NCBI GenBank assembly: GCA_003553445.1
Contig: PWEK01000004.1
Span: 1-50,314, forward strand
Direction: 5' to 3'
DNA length: 50,314 nt
Origin: Elusimicrobiota bacterium
Lineage (GTDB): Bacteria > CG03 > SLGR01
The notes beneath the pieces are model-generated. The model was not told the DNA's origin. It saw only the letters and a program-made list of their open reading frames with translations, and did not search any database. This document shows, one piece after another, positions 1-8,250 of the stretch (positions are counted from its first letter, which is position 1; the number at the start of each line of letters is the position of its first letter). The position numbers and the translations under genes were made by a program.

Positions 1-839
1 AAACGGAGGCCCTGCTGAATCTGGACCGAAGGCCGATTGCGGTTTTCTACAGCCTCCGGTACTGGAATTCTCTTTTTTCTCCTTCAGCCAATAGAATACT
101 GGATGCTTTGGATACACCTTTACGGATAATTATGATTCTGGCTGTTTTCTTTTTGTTCATCTTCATTATTAATGTAGCATCGGAGAGGTTTATTTTTAAA
201 ACAGCTCAAACTCTTAAAACTTCTCTGGCAGGAAGTTCAGCAGGGTTTGCCGTGCTTTCCGGCGGATTTGCGGGAATGTTTCTTGATGTACTTTTAATTT
301 TTATGTTTCAGTCTTATTACGGGTATGTTTATTACTGGATAGGAATTCTTATCAGCGCTTACATGGCCGGGGCGGCGGCAGGCAGCTACTTTTCTATGAG
401 GCGACTCAGGAGGATAAAAAATACAGTTAAATTTGCGCTTAAGGTTGAGATGATGATTATTATTCTGCTTATCATTGCGGCAGTGCTGCTTGCAGGCCCT
501 GAAGGGTTTCTTCGCGTAATGCCAAAAACATTAGCGAAAACTGTCTTTGTGATTCTTAGTTTTTTTGCCGGGGCATTGACGGGGGCTCTTTTTCCCCCTG
601 CCTGCAGATTACATGAGGAAAAATCTATGGAAAAATCCAGTTCTGCGGGTTTCATATACGGAGCGGATCTGATCGGTGGGTGTGTCGGGGGGATAATGAG
701 TGGTGTGGCAATGCTTCCTGTTCTCGGTGTACGTAATGCCTCAGGTGTGATAATTATCTTTAAATTTATAAGCATGGTTCTTTTGTTTGTCTTCTGTCGC
801 GAAAAATATTCTGTAAAGAAGGCTTCCAATAATGTTTAA
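1..839 (+). CDS. Spermidine-synthase-like membrane protein, 3' part (5' end outside window)
   Basis: The reading frame is open from base 3 to the stop at 837-839, so the gene enters from the left edge; a TTG at 108 is only an internal codon. The first visible residues (NLDRRPIAVFYSLRYWNS) resemble the junction between the methyltransferase-like catalytic domain and the C-terminal membrane half of fused spermidine-synthase-like proteins, where a P-(I/V)-A-x-Y/F-Y pattern is common. The remainder has about six hydrophobic segments with small-residue motifs (FAGMFLDVLL, GAAAGSYF, GALTGALFPPA), as in that family's transporter-like half. The catalytic domain is not visible, so the reaction cannot be judged. 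It lies 172 bases upstream of a radical SAM gene on the same strand. Confidence 0.6.
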   Translation, partial: TEALLNLDRRPIAVFYSLRYWNSLFSPSANRILDALDTPLRIIMILAVFFLFIFIINVASERFIFKTAQTLKTSLAGSSAGFAVLSGGFAGMFLDVLLIFMFQSYYGYVYYWIGILISAYMAGAAAGSYFSMRRLRRIKNTVKFALKVEMMIIILLIIAAVLLAGPEGFLRVMPKTLAKTVFVILSFFAGALTGALFPPACRLHEEKSMEKSSSAGFIYGADLIGGCVGGIMSGVAMLPVLGVRNASGVIIIFKFISMVLLFVFCREKYSVKKASNNV

Positions 840-1011
840 GTTTGGAAATTTCAACCCTCTGAAGATAGGTGGCGGGTAAATTTGTAATAAGAGAGGCAGG
901 GAGGTGTTGACAAGTAATTGAATTATATTACATCGTATAGTTGAAGGTATTTTTAGATTGTAGGTGATTTGAGAGGATGTTTTTCGTATATGAAGCCAAA
1001 GGGTTCGTAAA

Positions 1012-2187
1012 TTGAAAATCACAAGGCGCAGGTTTATAAGATATATTGTAACGGTCTGCGGAGCTTATTCTTTTCTGAATTATTTTACGAAAGGAATAAA
1101 TTCTAAAAAGGGGCGTAAAACGAGTATCTTTAGTCAAACCGGGGCTACTCCCTCCCGGGGGTCGGGCGGCTTAAGGGAAGGGATGTTTTATGAAAAAAAG
1201 GAAGATGATTCAGTCGGATGCCTACTATGTCCACATCGATGTATATTGGAAGATAACATGAGCGGTATCTGCCGGGCACGTGAGAACCGAGGCGGAAAGC
1301 TTTATTCTTTGGTTTATGGAAAGCCCTGCACGGTTCAGACCGCCCCCATTGAGGCGGCTCCCTTTAATCACTTCATCCCGGGGCACCGGCGCCTGACAGT
1401 GGCGACGCCTGGCTGCAATTTTCGCTGTAAGCACTGTCATAACTGGCAGATTTCACAGGCAGAGCCCGGAAGTGTAAGGCAATACAGCCTTACGCCGGAA
1501 GAGATTATATCGCGGGCGAAGGAAGAGGGGGTTCGCTCAATAAGCTTTACCTATACTGAGCCGGTTGTGTCTTTTGAATATATTTATGACATATGCCGTC
1601 TTTGTTCAGATGAGGGAATAAAAACTTCAATTGTATCTAACGGTTTTATAAACCGCGATCCCATGGAAAAATTGCTTCCTGTTCTAGATGCGGTGAAGAT
1701 AGACCTTAAGGCATTTACAGAAGATTTTTACCGGGAAGTAAGCTCCGGGCACTTGGAGCCGGTGCTTTCAACCCTGAAACTGCTTGTTGAAAAAGAAGCT
1801 TATTTTGAAATAGTAAACCTGATAATTCCGACTTTGAATGACAGTCAGGAGGAGATAGAGAAAATGTGCGACTGGATTTATGAAAATCTGGGGGGAAATG
1901 TGCCTGTCCATTTCACCCGGTTTACACCATCCTATAAATTAACAGGAATTTCTTCCACACCGGTTGATGCGCTGGAGATGGCTCGGGAAAAGGCTCTGGA
2001 GAAAGGCATAAAGTATGTGTATATAGGTAATGTTCCGGGGCATCGCGCCGGCAGCACCTATTGTCCGCAATGCGGGGAAATGCTGATTCACAGGGTTGGC
2101 TTCAGCGTACGAAAAAATAAGGTCAGCAAAGGACATTGCAGCTTTTGCAACTTGAAAATTCCCGGCATATGGGAAAACAACTATTAA
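1012..2187 (+). CDS. amrS: AmmeMemoRadiSam-family radical SAM enzyme (AmrS-like) with Tat-like signal
   Basis: This 391-residue radical SAM protein carries the [4Fe-4S]-binding CxxxCxxC motif at Cys135, Cys139 and Cys142 (CNFRCKHC). An N-terminal cysteine cluster (GCLLCPHRC, then GICRAR, residues 69-90) is typical of the pyruvate-formate-lyase-activase-like AmrS group, and a C-terminal zinc ribbon (YCPQCG ... CSFC) follows. The start is a TTG at 1012; an in-frame stop at 991-993 leaves little room upstream and no clear ribosome-binding site is visible. Residues 4-10 (TRRRFIR) followed by a hydrophobic stretch match a twin-arginine signal (S/T-R-R-x-F-L/I-K/R), so the folded Fe-S protein may be exported. 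The substrate of this family is unknown. No AMMECR1 or MEMO1 partner gene lies in the window. Confidence 0.85.
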   Translation: MKITRRRFIRYIVTVCGAYSFLNYFTKGINSKKGRKTSIFSQTGATPSRGSGGLREGMFYEKKEDDSVGCLLCPHRCILEDNMSGICRARENRGGKLYSLVYGKPCTVQTAPIEAAPFNHFIPGHRRLTVATPGCNFRCKHCHNWQISQAEPGSVRQYSLTPEEIISRAKEEGVRSISFTYTEPVVSFEYIYDICRLCSDEGIKTSIVSNGFINRDPMEKLLPVLDAVKIDLKAFTEDFYREVSSGHLEPVLSTLKLLVEKEAYFEIVNLIIPTLNDSQEEIEKMCDWIYENLGGNVPVHFTRFTPSYKLTGISSTPVDALEMAREKALEKGIKYVYIGNVPGHRAGSTYCPQCGEMLIHRVGFSVRKNKVSKGHCSFCNLKIPGIWENNY

Positions 2188-2306
2188 TATAGACTACATA
2201 TAATAATTACTTTATTCATTATATAGCAGAATCATACCCGGTTTGTATTTTTCGTCGTGCTTTTTTTACCTTTTATTTGTTATTCTGTAAATATTTTAAT
2301 GTTGAC

Positions 2307-2822
2307 TTACCAGGCGTATCCAAAATCTACACTTGCTCTTGTCAGGCCGACGCCGCTGATTGGTATAGTATCTCCGGCAATTTCTATTTCCCCTGCGGTA
2401 TATCCGGCTCCGATTGCTAGTCCCAGTGATACGCCTCCGTCCCAGATCCACCTGTATCCGAGGTGCCCCCCGAGATTAAAGAATGTGCCTGTGTCTTCTT
2501 CATTTAAGTATTCAGCCGAGACCCCCATAACTCCGATAGAAGGGCCAAAGAAAAAACCGCTTAAAGCTTCTTCTGCGGGGTAAAAGTTATAGAAACCACC
2601 GATCCCCCAGGAAGAAATATCCCAGTCGCTCATGCTCATACTCATGAAGCTTCCGGAGAGTCCCAAAGAAGAACTTTTGTTCGATGTAAATTCATAGGTT
2701 CCATTAATAGAACCACCTAAAAGCTCTAAAACGTTTATCGTAAGTATATTTTCTTCTTGCGAAGAATAACCTGCGGCTGTAATGACCAAAAGTAAAATAA
2801 AAATACTGCATACCTTCTTCAT
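2307..2822 (-). CDS. Small outer-membrane beta-barrel-like protein
   Basis: This 171-residue protein has a signal peptide (MKKVCSIFILLLVITAAGYS, cleavage near residue 20). It is followed by alternating glycine/aromatic strands (SWGIGGFYNFYP, FNLGGHLGYRWIWDGG, ASVDFGYAW) and ends in a tryptophan, the aromatic C-terminus typical of outer-membrane barrels. The start at 2822 is supported by an AGGAG seven bases upstream. Eight or so short amphipathic strands would fit an OmpW/OmpX-sized barrel. I cannot assign a precise family; it is convergent with the radical SAM gene and divergent from the Rrf2 gene. Confidence 0.65.
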   Translation of the reverse strand: MKKVCSIFILLLVITAAGYSSQEENILTINVLELLGGSINGTYEFTSNKSSSLGLSGSFMSMSMSDWDISSWGIGGFYNFYPAEEALSGFFFGPSIGVMGVSAEYLNEEDTGTFFNLGGHLGYRWIWDGGVSLGLAIGAGYTAGEIEIAGDTIPISGVGLTRASVDFGYAW

Positions 2823-2932
2823 TGTGATCTCCTTGTAAATCTACAAAACTACATATTTACCCCACTCCTATTTAAATACTAAATATTATTACTGAATATT
2901 CAAGTTTTCAGTACTTCTTGATGAAAAAGCTC

Positions 2933-2965
2933 TTGACATTTTAAAATGTTACTAATATAGTAACA
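2933..2965 (+). promoter_or_regulatory. Promoter and palindromic operator of the Rrf2-hcp operon
   Basis: TTGACA at 2933-2938 is followed after 17 bases by TATAGT (2956-2961). A perfect 19-bp palindrome, TGTTACTAATATAGTAACA (2947-2965), covers the -10 box and ends two bases before the Rrf2 ATG. A repressor bound here would block the polymerase, and the Rrf2 protein itself is the obvious candidate. The predicted transcription start is near the ATG at 2968, and no Shine-Dalgarno is present, so the mRNA may be leaderless. Confidence 0.7.
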
Positions 2966-2967
2966 GT

Positions 2968-3366
2968 ATGTCTATGGTATCAAAAGAAACAGATTATGCC
3001 GTGAGGGCTTTGGTAAATGTTGCCCTTGAAGGAAATTCGTATAAAAGCTCCAGAAAGATAGCAAAGCAGGAGAGTATTCCTTATCCTTTTTTAAGGAGAA
3101 TAATATCAGTTTTGAAAAAGAAGGGGTTTTTACTGACAAAGGAAGGGAAAGACGGTGGAGTTAAACTGAAAAGGAAACCGGAGAATATACGTCTTTCCGA
3201 TGTGATTTTATCTTTACAGGGTCGTATAGATGTTTCAAAATGTATTTTCCGTAAAAAAATATGCAGAAGACAAAGCGGCTGCAGGCTTAGAAAAAAGCTT
3301 GCAGAAGTAGAAAAAAGGATAATCAGTGAATTTAAGGATATATCAATTAGAAGTTTAATTGAATAA
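2968..3366 (+). CDS. Rrf2-family Fe-S transcriptional regulator (NsrR/IscR-like)
   Basis: This 132-residue protein has an N-terminal winged helix-turn-helix (SKETDYAVRALVNVAL ... SSRKIAKQESIPYPFLRRIISVLKKKGFL) typical of Rrf2. Three cysteines at 92, 99 and 105 (spacing x6, x5) match the Fe-S ligand triad of IscR/NsrR-type members. The gene sits 31 bases upstream of hcp on the same strand. Hcp deals with nitrosative stress in other bacteria, and Rrf2 proteins of the NsrR group sense NO, so an NO- or redox-responsive repressor of this two-gene operon is a reasonable inference. Autoregulation is suggested by the palindrome over its own -10 box. NsrR versus IscR cannot be settled by eye. Confidence 0.85.
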   Translation: MSMVSKETDYAVRALVNVALEGNSYKSSRKIAKQESIPYPFLRRIISVLKKKGFLLTKEGKDGGVKLKRKPENIRLSDVILSLQGRIDVSKCIFRKKICRRQSGCRLRKKLAEVEKRIISEFKDISIRSLIE

Positions 3367-3397
3367 AGGAAAAGTAAATATTTAGGAGGAAAAAGCT

Positions 3398-5026
3398 ATG
3401 AACATGTTTTGTTATCAGTGCCAGGAAACAGTAAAAAATGAGGCCTGCACAAAAAATGGTGTATGCGGTAAGGATGATGTTACAGCAAACCTGCAGGATT
3501 TGCTTATCTATATTCTGCAGGGAATAGCCCTTTTGGCGGAAAATTACATTAAGAAATTTAACAGAAAAAACGGGGCTTTTGTATCCCGCGCCCTGTTTGC
3601 AACAATAACAAATGCTAATTTCAGCAGGAGCAGGATTATTGAACTAATTAAAGAGGCTATTGAAGTCAGGGAAAATATTAAAAGTGCTGTTGGAAAAAAC
3701 CTTGAACATGATTCAGTAAATTGGACAGCGCATAAAGAACAGGAATTTATCATAAAAGCGGGTGATATAGGAATATTAAGCTACAGCGATAATGATGATA
3801 TACGTTCTCTTAAATCCCTGCTTCTTTATGGGGTGAAAGGAATCGCCGCATATACAGACCATGCCGCGGTGCTGGGTTATTATGATGATGAGATATTCAA
3901 GTTCTATGTTAAAGGCCTCTCCGCGTTGGCAAAAGACATTTCCGCTGAAGAGCTGACAAATATGGTGCTGGAAGCCGGGGAGAAGGCTGTAAGGGCAATG
4001 AAACTTTTGGACAAAGCCCACACCTCCCTTTATGGCAATCCAGAAGTAACTAATGTCAATATCGGTGTAGGAAAAAAGCCCGGTATTTTAGTATCTGGAC
4101 ACGACCTCAGGGATTTTCAGGAAATTTTAAATCAGACAGAGAAAACGGGGATAGATGTATATACTCACGGGGAGATGCTTCCGGCCAATTATTACCCGAA
4201 GTTTAAGAAATACAGGCATTTTGCAGGGAATTACGGTAATTCATGGTGGGAACAAAACAGCGAGTTTGAATCTTTTAACGGCCCTATTGTGATGACCACT
4301 AACTGCATTATTCCCGTTAAAGATTCTTACGCTGATAGAATGTTTACCACCGGTATGACCGGATACCCGGGTATAAAACATATACCGGACAGAAAGGAGG
4401 GAGAAGAAAAAGACTTTTCCGAAGTAATTAAGATGGCGCGGAAATGTTTGCCCCCCGAAGAAATAGAAAAGGGAAGTCTGACTGGCGGGTTCGGGCATAA
4501 CCAGGTTGAGAAGTTTTTAGATAAGATTACAGAAGCAGTTAAAAACGGGAGTATAAAACGGTTTGTTGTTATGGCCGGATGTGATGGAAGGCATAGTTCA
4601 AGGAAATATTTTACCCGGGTTGCAGAAAATCTTCCGGAAGATACTGTTGTTTTAACGGCAGGTTGTGCCAAATACCGTTATAATAAGCTTGAATTTGGTG
4701 AAATTGAGGGGATACCCCGTCTTCTTGATGCTGGTCAGTGCAATGACTCTTATTCCCTTGCGGTGTCAGCTTTGAAATTGAAGGATGCCTTTGAACTGGA
4801 GGATATTAATGATTTGCCTCTTTCATTTGACATAGCCTGGTATGAACAGAAAGCGGTTGCTGTACTGCTGGCCCTTCTCTCTCTTGGCTTTAAGAAAATC
4901 AGGCTTGGACCGACCCTTCCGGCTTTTCTTTCACCGGCCATAAAAGAATTTATAGTGGGAAAATTTGATTTAATGCCAATCTCTGAAGAAAAAGAAGATA
5001 TACAAAATATGATGGCAGGTCAATAA
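3398..5026 (+). CDS. hcp: Hybrid cluster protein (hydroxylamine reductase)
   Basis: This 542-residue protein begins with Cys5-x2-Cys8-x8-Cys17-x5-Cys23, the spacing of the N-terminal [4Fe-4S] cluster in Hcp from strict anaerobes. Downstream are the expected hybrid-cluster blocks: GHDLRDF, the THGEMLPA segment, a Cys in MTTNCIIP, GCDGRHSS, TAGCAKYRYN, the GQCNDSYS segment and the C-terminal WYEQKAV. Hcp reduces hydroxylamine in vitro and acts on nitric oxide in vivo; it is cytoplasmic. A strong AGGAGG precedes the ATG. It lies behind an Rrf2 regulator, consistent with control by nitrosative or redox stress. Length and motifs are complete, so activity is likely. Confidence 0.95.
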   Translation: MNMFCYQCQETVKNEACTKNGVCGKDDVTANLQDLLIYILQGIALLAENYIKKFNRKNGAFVSRALFATITNANFSRSRIIELIKEAIEVRENIKSAVGKNLEHDSVNWTAHKEQEFIIKAGDIGILSYSDNDDIRSLKSLLLYGVKGIAAYTDHAAVLGYYDDEIFKFYVKGLSALAKDISAEELTNMVLEAGEKAVRAMKLLDKAHTSLYGNPEVTNVNIGVGKKPGILVSGHDLRDFQEILNQTEKTGIDVYTHGEMLPANYYPKFKKYRHFAGNYGNSWWEQNSEFESFNGPIVMTTNCIIPVKDSYADRMFTTGMTGYPGIKHIPDRKEGEEKDFSEVIKMARKCLPPEEIEKGSLTGGFGHNQVEKFLDKITEAVKNGSIKRFVVMAGCDGRHSSRKYFTRVAENLPEDTVVLTAGCAKYRYNKLEFGEIEGIPRLLDAGQCNDSYSLAVSALKLKDAFELEDINDLPLSFDIAWYEQKAVAVLLALLSLGFKKIRLGPTLPAFLSPAIKEFIVGKFDLMPISEEKEDIQNMMAGQ

Positions 5027-5110
5027 GTATGCTTTTTTAATTTTATCTCTTTTACATGTAACTATAATTGCTCACTGAAATTTAAGGTTCGTACTGGCTT
5101 TTTAATTAAG

Positions 5111-5138
5111 TAATGGAAATTTGCCTCATTTTCCATTA
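5111..5138 (+). terminator. Possible weak terminator after hcp
   Basis: A perfect 9-bp stem, TAATGGAAA / TTTCCATTA, encloses a ten-base loop about 85 bases past the hcp stop. It is AT-rich and followed only by a short T-containing run, so termination is uncertain. Otherwise the 300-base gap between hcp and the next gene is AT-rich and without a gene. Confidence 0.4.
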
Positions 5139-5206
5139 TTATTAGAGAAATAAATTCAGTGAATTAGCTGATTGTTGAGGGTTTATAAAACTTTGTGAAA
5201 AAAGGA

Positions 5207-5250
5207 TTTCACTAAAATTTCATATTCCTTTCACTAAAATTTTATATTCT
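5207..5250 (+). repeat. Four 11-bp phased repeats upstream of surface block 1
   Basis: The pentamer TTTCA recurs at 5207, 5218 and 5229, with a variant TTTTA at 5240, exactly 11 bases apart. Alternate units are nearly identical (TTTCACTAAAA at 5207 and 5229; TTTCATATTCC and TTTTATATTCT at 5218 and 5240). The spacing is close to one helical turn, as expected for a regulator binding one DNA face or for intrinsic curvature. The array ends 83 bases before the first gene of the block; a TATTAT at 5299-5304 may be the -10 element. Confidence 0.6.
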
Positions 5251-5333
5251 TTAGGTATATTAAACATTAATCAGATGGATAATTTTAAGTTAAATTTGTA
5301 TTATGGGTTCATTACGGATTAGAAGTGTACATT

Positions 5334-5885
5334 ATGAAAAACGGTAAAAAAACATTAAATATGATATTGGTTTTTTTATGTATGCTTTTTTGTCTCGGGT
5401 TAGTGATCCGGATAAACAATGAGCATTTTTTAAAATCAATAAGCTTTTTCCCGGGCGATGAAATAACTTCATCAAACAGGACAGCTATTGTTGCTGTATC
5501 TCAGAATGTTGCAGGAACCCTGGAAGACTCATCGGGGAATACCATCTCTTTCGGCTTCGCATCCCAGCCGGTTATTATGGGTGAGCCGATTCCGAAAACC
5601 ATTGATGAAGTCGTTGTGTATCCAAATCCGATTAAACCCGGATCCGGCTGTGAGTATGATTCCGATTATCTGTATATAAGCGGACTAACAGAGGGTGCAG
5701 AGGTGTCTATATACAATATTGCCGGAGAGAAAATAGTAGATTTGGAAAACATATCGGATGCAAGAGAGATACAGTGGGATCTTAGAAATCAAGCGGGAAG
5801 AAAGGCGGCAAGCGGGGTATACATATTTTACATTACAGATGATGACGGCAACAGTACTTCCGGAAGATTCGGTTTGGTAAGATGA
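5334..5885 (+). CDS. Secreted protein with FlgD-Ig / T9SS-type C-terminal domain (block 1)
   Basis: The N-terminus (MKNGKKTLNMILVFLCMLF) is a signal peptide or anchor. A conserved segment FFPGDEI ... SQNVAGTLEDSSG ... FGFASQ follows; it is also present in the paralogue at 8251. The last 85 residues form a FlgD-Ig-like domain: VYPNPIKPGS, YISGLTEGAEVSIYNIAGE, WDLRNQAGRKAASGVYIFYI, ending FGLVR. This fold is shared with type A sorting domains of the type IX secretion system. The ATG at 5334 was preferred over an in-frame GTG at 5325; neither has a strong ribosome-binding site. The stop overlaps the PorV-like start by four bases (ATGA), so the two are translationally coupled. Cargo or scaffold function is unknown. 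Confidence 0.7.
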   Translation: MKNGKKTLNMILVFLCMLFCLGLVIRINNEHFLKSISFFPGDEITSSNRTAIVAVSQNVAGTLEDSSGNTISFGFASQPVIMGEPIPKTIDEVVVYPNPIKPGSGCEYDSDYLYISGLTEGAEVSIYNIAGEKIVDLENISDAREIQWDLRNQAGRKAASGVYIFYITDDDGNSTSGRFGLVR

Positions 5886-6808
5886 AAATAAAGACAGTTT
5901 TATTAGCGGCCTTTTTACTGATGCCCGGTGCAGCGCTTAAAGCTGGTTTTTCGGAAGACTATGCAGGTACGACAGGAGGCCAGTTTTTAAAACTGGCAAA
6001 AGGGGTCAGGCAGGCCGGTATGGGAGAGGCATACTGCGCTGCGGGTGGAAACCTGGATTCAATATATGCCAATCCTGCAGGACTTGGATATATCAGTGAT
6101 TATCAGGTGTCGGCTATGCATACCTCCTGGTTTGAGGAGATATATTATCAGAATCTTTCAGTAGGGGCGCCTACCGCTATCGGCGTAACGGCTTTATCAG
6201 TAAATTATCTAAGTATGTCCGGTATAGAAAAATACAACAGGTACAGGGTTGCCATGGGAGAAAAGTACAGGCCGCATGATCTTATCCTTTACCTGAGTTA
6301 TGCAAACAGCATAAAGGAAAATTTATTTGGGGTGAACTTGTTTATGATTAATTCTGTTATTGAAGATGAATCGGCTTCTGCATTCGGCGTTGACCTTGGT
6401 TATATAAGAAGGGTTAATGAATATATAGATGCGGGTGTATCAATACAGAACATCGGGACAGAACTGCGTTTTATGAACACTTCGGATCCTATGCCCCTTA
6501 ACATTAAAGCCGGTTTTAAATACAGAATATCGGATTCGTTTATTATGACAGCTGACTTAAATTTTCCTCGAGATTATGAATCGGGGTTAAATATTGGAGC
6601 TGAGTACAGTTATAGTATAGAAAAAGTAGGTTTAAGTGCGAGAGCGGGGTACAGGACAAGGCCCGTCAGCGCTCATGGCGATCTGTCAGGGTTGAGTATG
6701 GGAGGCCAGGTTGGATACAGGGGGTTTTCACTTGATTATGCCTGGGTTCCATACGGAGATCTAAGCAGCACTCATAGGTTTTCGCTTTCGTACAGATTCG
6801 GGGAATAA
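5882..6808 (+). CDS. PorV/PorQ-family outer-membrane beta-barrel protein (block 1)
   Basis: This 308-residue protein has a signal peptide (MKIKTVLLAAFLLMPGAALKA), then the PorV/PorQ hallmark region: TGGQFLKLAKGVRQAGMGEAYCA followed by YANPAGLG. Later strands of alternating polar and aromatic residues (ALSVNYLSM, FGVDLGYI, GVSIQNIGTEL, FSLDYAWVPYGDL) and a terminal FSLSYRFG suggest a FadL-like barrel in the outer membrane. In Bacteroidota, PorV carries type IX cargo, but many phyla encode relatives of unknown role. The gene is clamped between a T9SS-CTD-like protein and an S74 fibre, so a role in displaying or exporting them is inferred. Start chosen from the ATGA overlap with the upstream gene. 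Confidence 0.8.
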   Translation: MKIKTVLLAAFLLMPGAALKAGFSEDYAGTTGGQFLKLAKGVRQAGMGEAYCAAGGNLDSIYANPAGLGYISDYQVSAMHTSWFEEIYYQNLSVGAPTAIGVTALSVNYLSMSGIEKYNRYRVAMGEKYRPHDLILYLSYANSIKENLFGVNLFMINSVIEDESASAFGVDLGYIRRVNEYIDAGVSIQNIGTELRFMNTSDPMPLNIKAGFKYRISDSFIMTADLNFPRDYESGLNIGAEYSYSIEKVGLSARAGYRTRPVSAHGDLSGLSMGGQVGYRGFSLDYAWVPYGDLSSTHRFSLSYRFGE

Positions 6809-6853
6809 AAGACAGTAAAACTGAGAGATTAGTAATATTAGGAGGATAGATAA

Positions 6854-7945
6854 ATGAAATTTTATATTAAATATTTTTTGTTTGCATCATTGGTCTTTTT
6901 TTGCGGAGGAATTTCCAGGAATGCATTTGCCGGAATGCCTCAGAAGATAAATGTGCAGGGTCAGATAATGGATTCTCAGGGAAATCCGTTAACCGGAACA
7001 CAGAGAATTACGTTTACATTATATGATGAAAAGAGCGAAGGAAATGAGATAGTATCTTTTGGGGAAAAAGAAATTAAATTAAGCGAATGGGGTCTGTATA
7101 GAACTGATTTAGATATGAATGAAGTGGAAAACTTTAATCAGTCTATGTGGCTTGGTGTAAAAATCGGGGATGAGGATGTGCTGGATAAAAGAATAGAGCT
7201 TCTTCCCTCAATCTCCTCTCTTTATGCCGATAGAGCAGGCTCTGTTGAGTGGCAGAATGTAGAAAATGTGTCTGAGTCTGATCCGACATGGAGAGGCGCT
7301 GCGGATGTGGAGGATGATATAAGCAGAAACGGAAATGTTGGTATCGGAACCGAAAATCCGCGAGTTCCCCTGGAAATTGCTTACAATGATAGTATTTCTT
7401 CAGGTGAAGGGACTTTGTTAGTCGGTCGAAGGGGAGGAAGAGCAAGCATTAAATCAAGCGGTGAACAGGATGGCCATCTGGTTTTGGACTCCCATGGGGA
7501 TGGAGGAGCTTACTTGAATAATTATTCCACCGGAAAGGTGGTTTTAGCCTATGGTGGTGGAAATGTCGGTATAGGAAAAATTCCGGATGATTCTTACAGA
7601 CTTGATGTCGATGGAGATATTTATACCTCCGGAGAGCTGACTGAGGGGTCTGATATTGCGCTCAAAGAAAACATAGGAGACTTAGGATACGGGCTTGATG
7701 AAGTCATGAATATCCAGTCAAGAGAGTTTAATATGAAGAAAAGCGGAGAGAGGGATATCGGATTTATTGCTCAGGAACTTGAGAAGATAATACCCGAGGT
7801 TGTATCCGGAGAAGAAGGAAAAAAAGGTGTTTCTTATTCCAAGCTTACGGCAGTTTTAGTTAACGCCCTGCAGGAGCAGCAGAAGACAATATTAAACCAG
7901 GAAAAAAGAATTGAACTCCTGGAATCTCAGCTCAATAATGATTGA
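6854..7945 (+). CDS. Trimeric fibre-like surface protein with S74 self-cleaving chaperone domain (block 1)
   Basis: This 363-residue protein starts with a signal peptide (residues 1-26). An N-terminal beta domain follows (INVQGQIMDSQGNPLTG ... LGVKIGDEDVLDKRIELLPS ... LYADRA), a module common in exported proteins of candidate phyla. The middle has fibre-type NVGIG repeats (GNVGIGTENP, GNVGIGKIPDD). The C-terminal 98 residues are a peptidase S74 / intramolecular chaperone domain: SDIALKENI with the Ser266-Lys271 pair expected for autocleavage, DIGFIAQELE, YSKLTAVLVNALQEQ and a closing coiled coil. In phage tail spikes this domain trimerises the fibre and then cuts itself off. An AGGAGG precedes the ATG. 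Confidence 0.85.
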   Translation: MKFYIKYFLFASLVFFCGGISRNAFAGMPQKINVQGQIMDSQGNPLTGTQRITFTLYDEKSEGNEIVSFGEKEIKLSEWGLYRTDLDMNEVENFNQSMWLGVKIGDEDVLDKRIELLPSISSLYADRAGSVEWQNVENVSESDPTWRGAADVEDDISRNGNVGIGTENPRVPLEIAYNDSISSGEGTLLVGRRGGRASIKSSGEQDGHLVLDSHGDGGAYLNNYSTGKVVLAYGGGNVGIGKIPDDSYRLDVDGDIYTSGELTEGSDIALKENIGDLGYGLDEVMNIQSREFNMKKSGERDIGFIAQELEKIIPEVVSGEEGKKGVSYSKLTAVLVNALQEQQKTILNQEKRIELLESQLNND

Positions 7946-8109
7946 TTAAAATGACTGATTAAAAGGTTGCCTATCTATTTTTCGTACTGAAAAATAATAT
8001 CGTTTTCTGTGTTTATTAATAAGGCCGGTATATAATTATTTCCTATTACGTTATACAAGCCGGTTACATTCCAAAAATATAAATCAATAATTATGTGCGT
8101 TAAAAAAAA

Positions 8110-8153
8110 GTTTGAGAAAAATTTGAGATTTATTTGATTTTTATTTGAGATTT
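8110..8153 (+). repeat. Four 11-bp phased repeats upstream of surface block 2
   Basis: TTTGA recurs at 8111, 8122, 8133 and 8144, exactly 11 bases apart, in units of the form (A/G)TTTGAGATTT. Period and copy number are the same as the TTTCA array before block 1, although the core base differs. The array lies 97 bases before the first start codon. A TGGCATAAT at 8189-8197 resembles an extended -10. The rest of this 300-base gap is AT-rich without a gene. Confidence 0.6.
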
Positions 8154-8250
8154 ACCTGTTAACATTGATTATGAAGAAGAAAAGGCGCTGGCATAATTAG
8201 GAAAAAATTATTGAAAGTAAGTTCGGAGCGTTAAAACGAAAAGAGGTAAT

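Noticed and set aside
2257-2583. Plus-strand 108-residue proline/serine-rich frame
   Set aside because: It overlaps the outer-membrane protein on the opposite strand, which has a signal peptide and good ribosome-binding site.
5195-5212. GTGAAA-N6-TTTCAC near 5.2 kb as a Rex or CRP site
   Set aside because: The spacing is wrong for Rex (eight bases between the GTGAA/TTCAC cores, not four) and for CRP; it overlaps the 11-bp repeat array instead.
8186-8200. Sigma-54 promoter before surface block 2
   Set aside because: CTGGCATAATTAG has the GG element, but the downstream TTGC element is absent.
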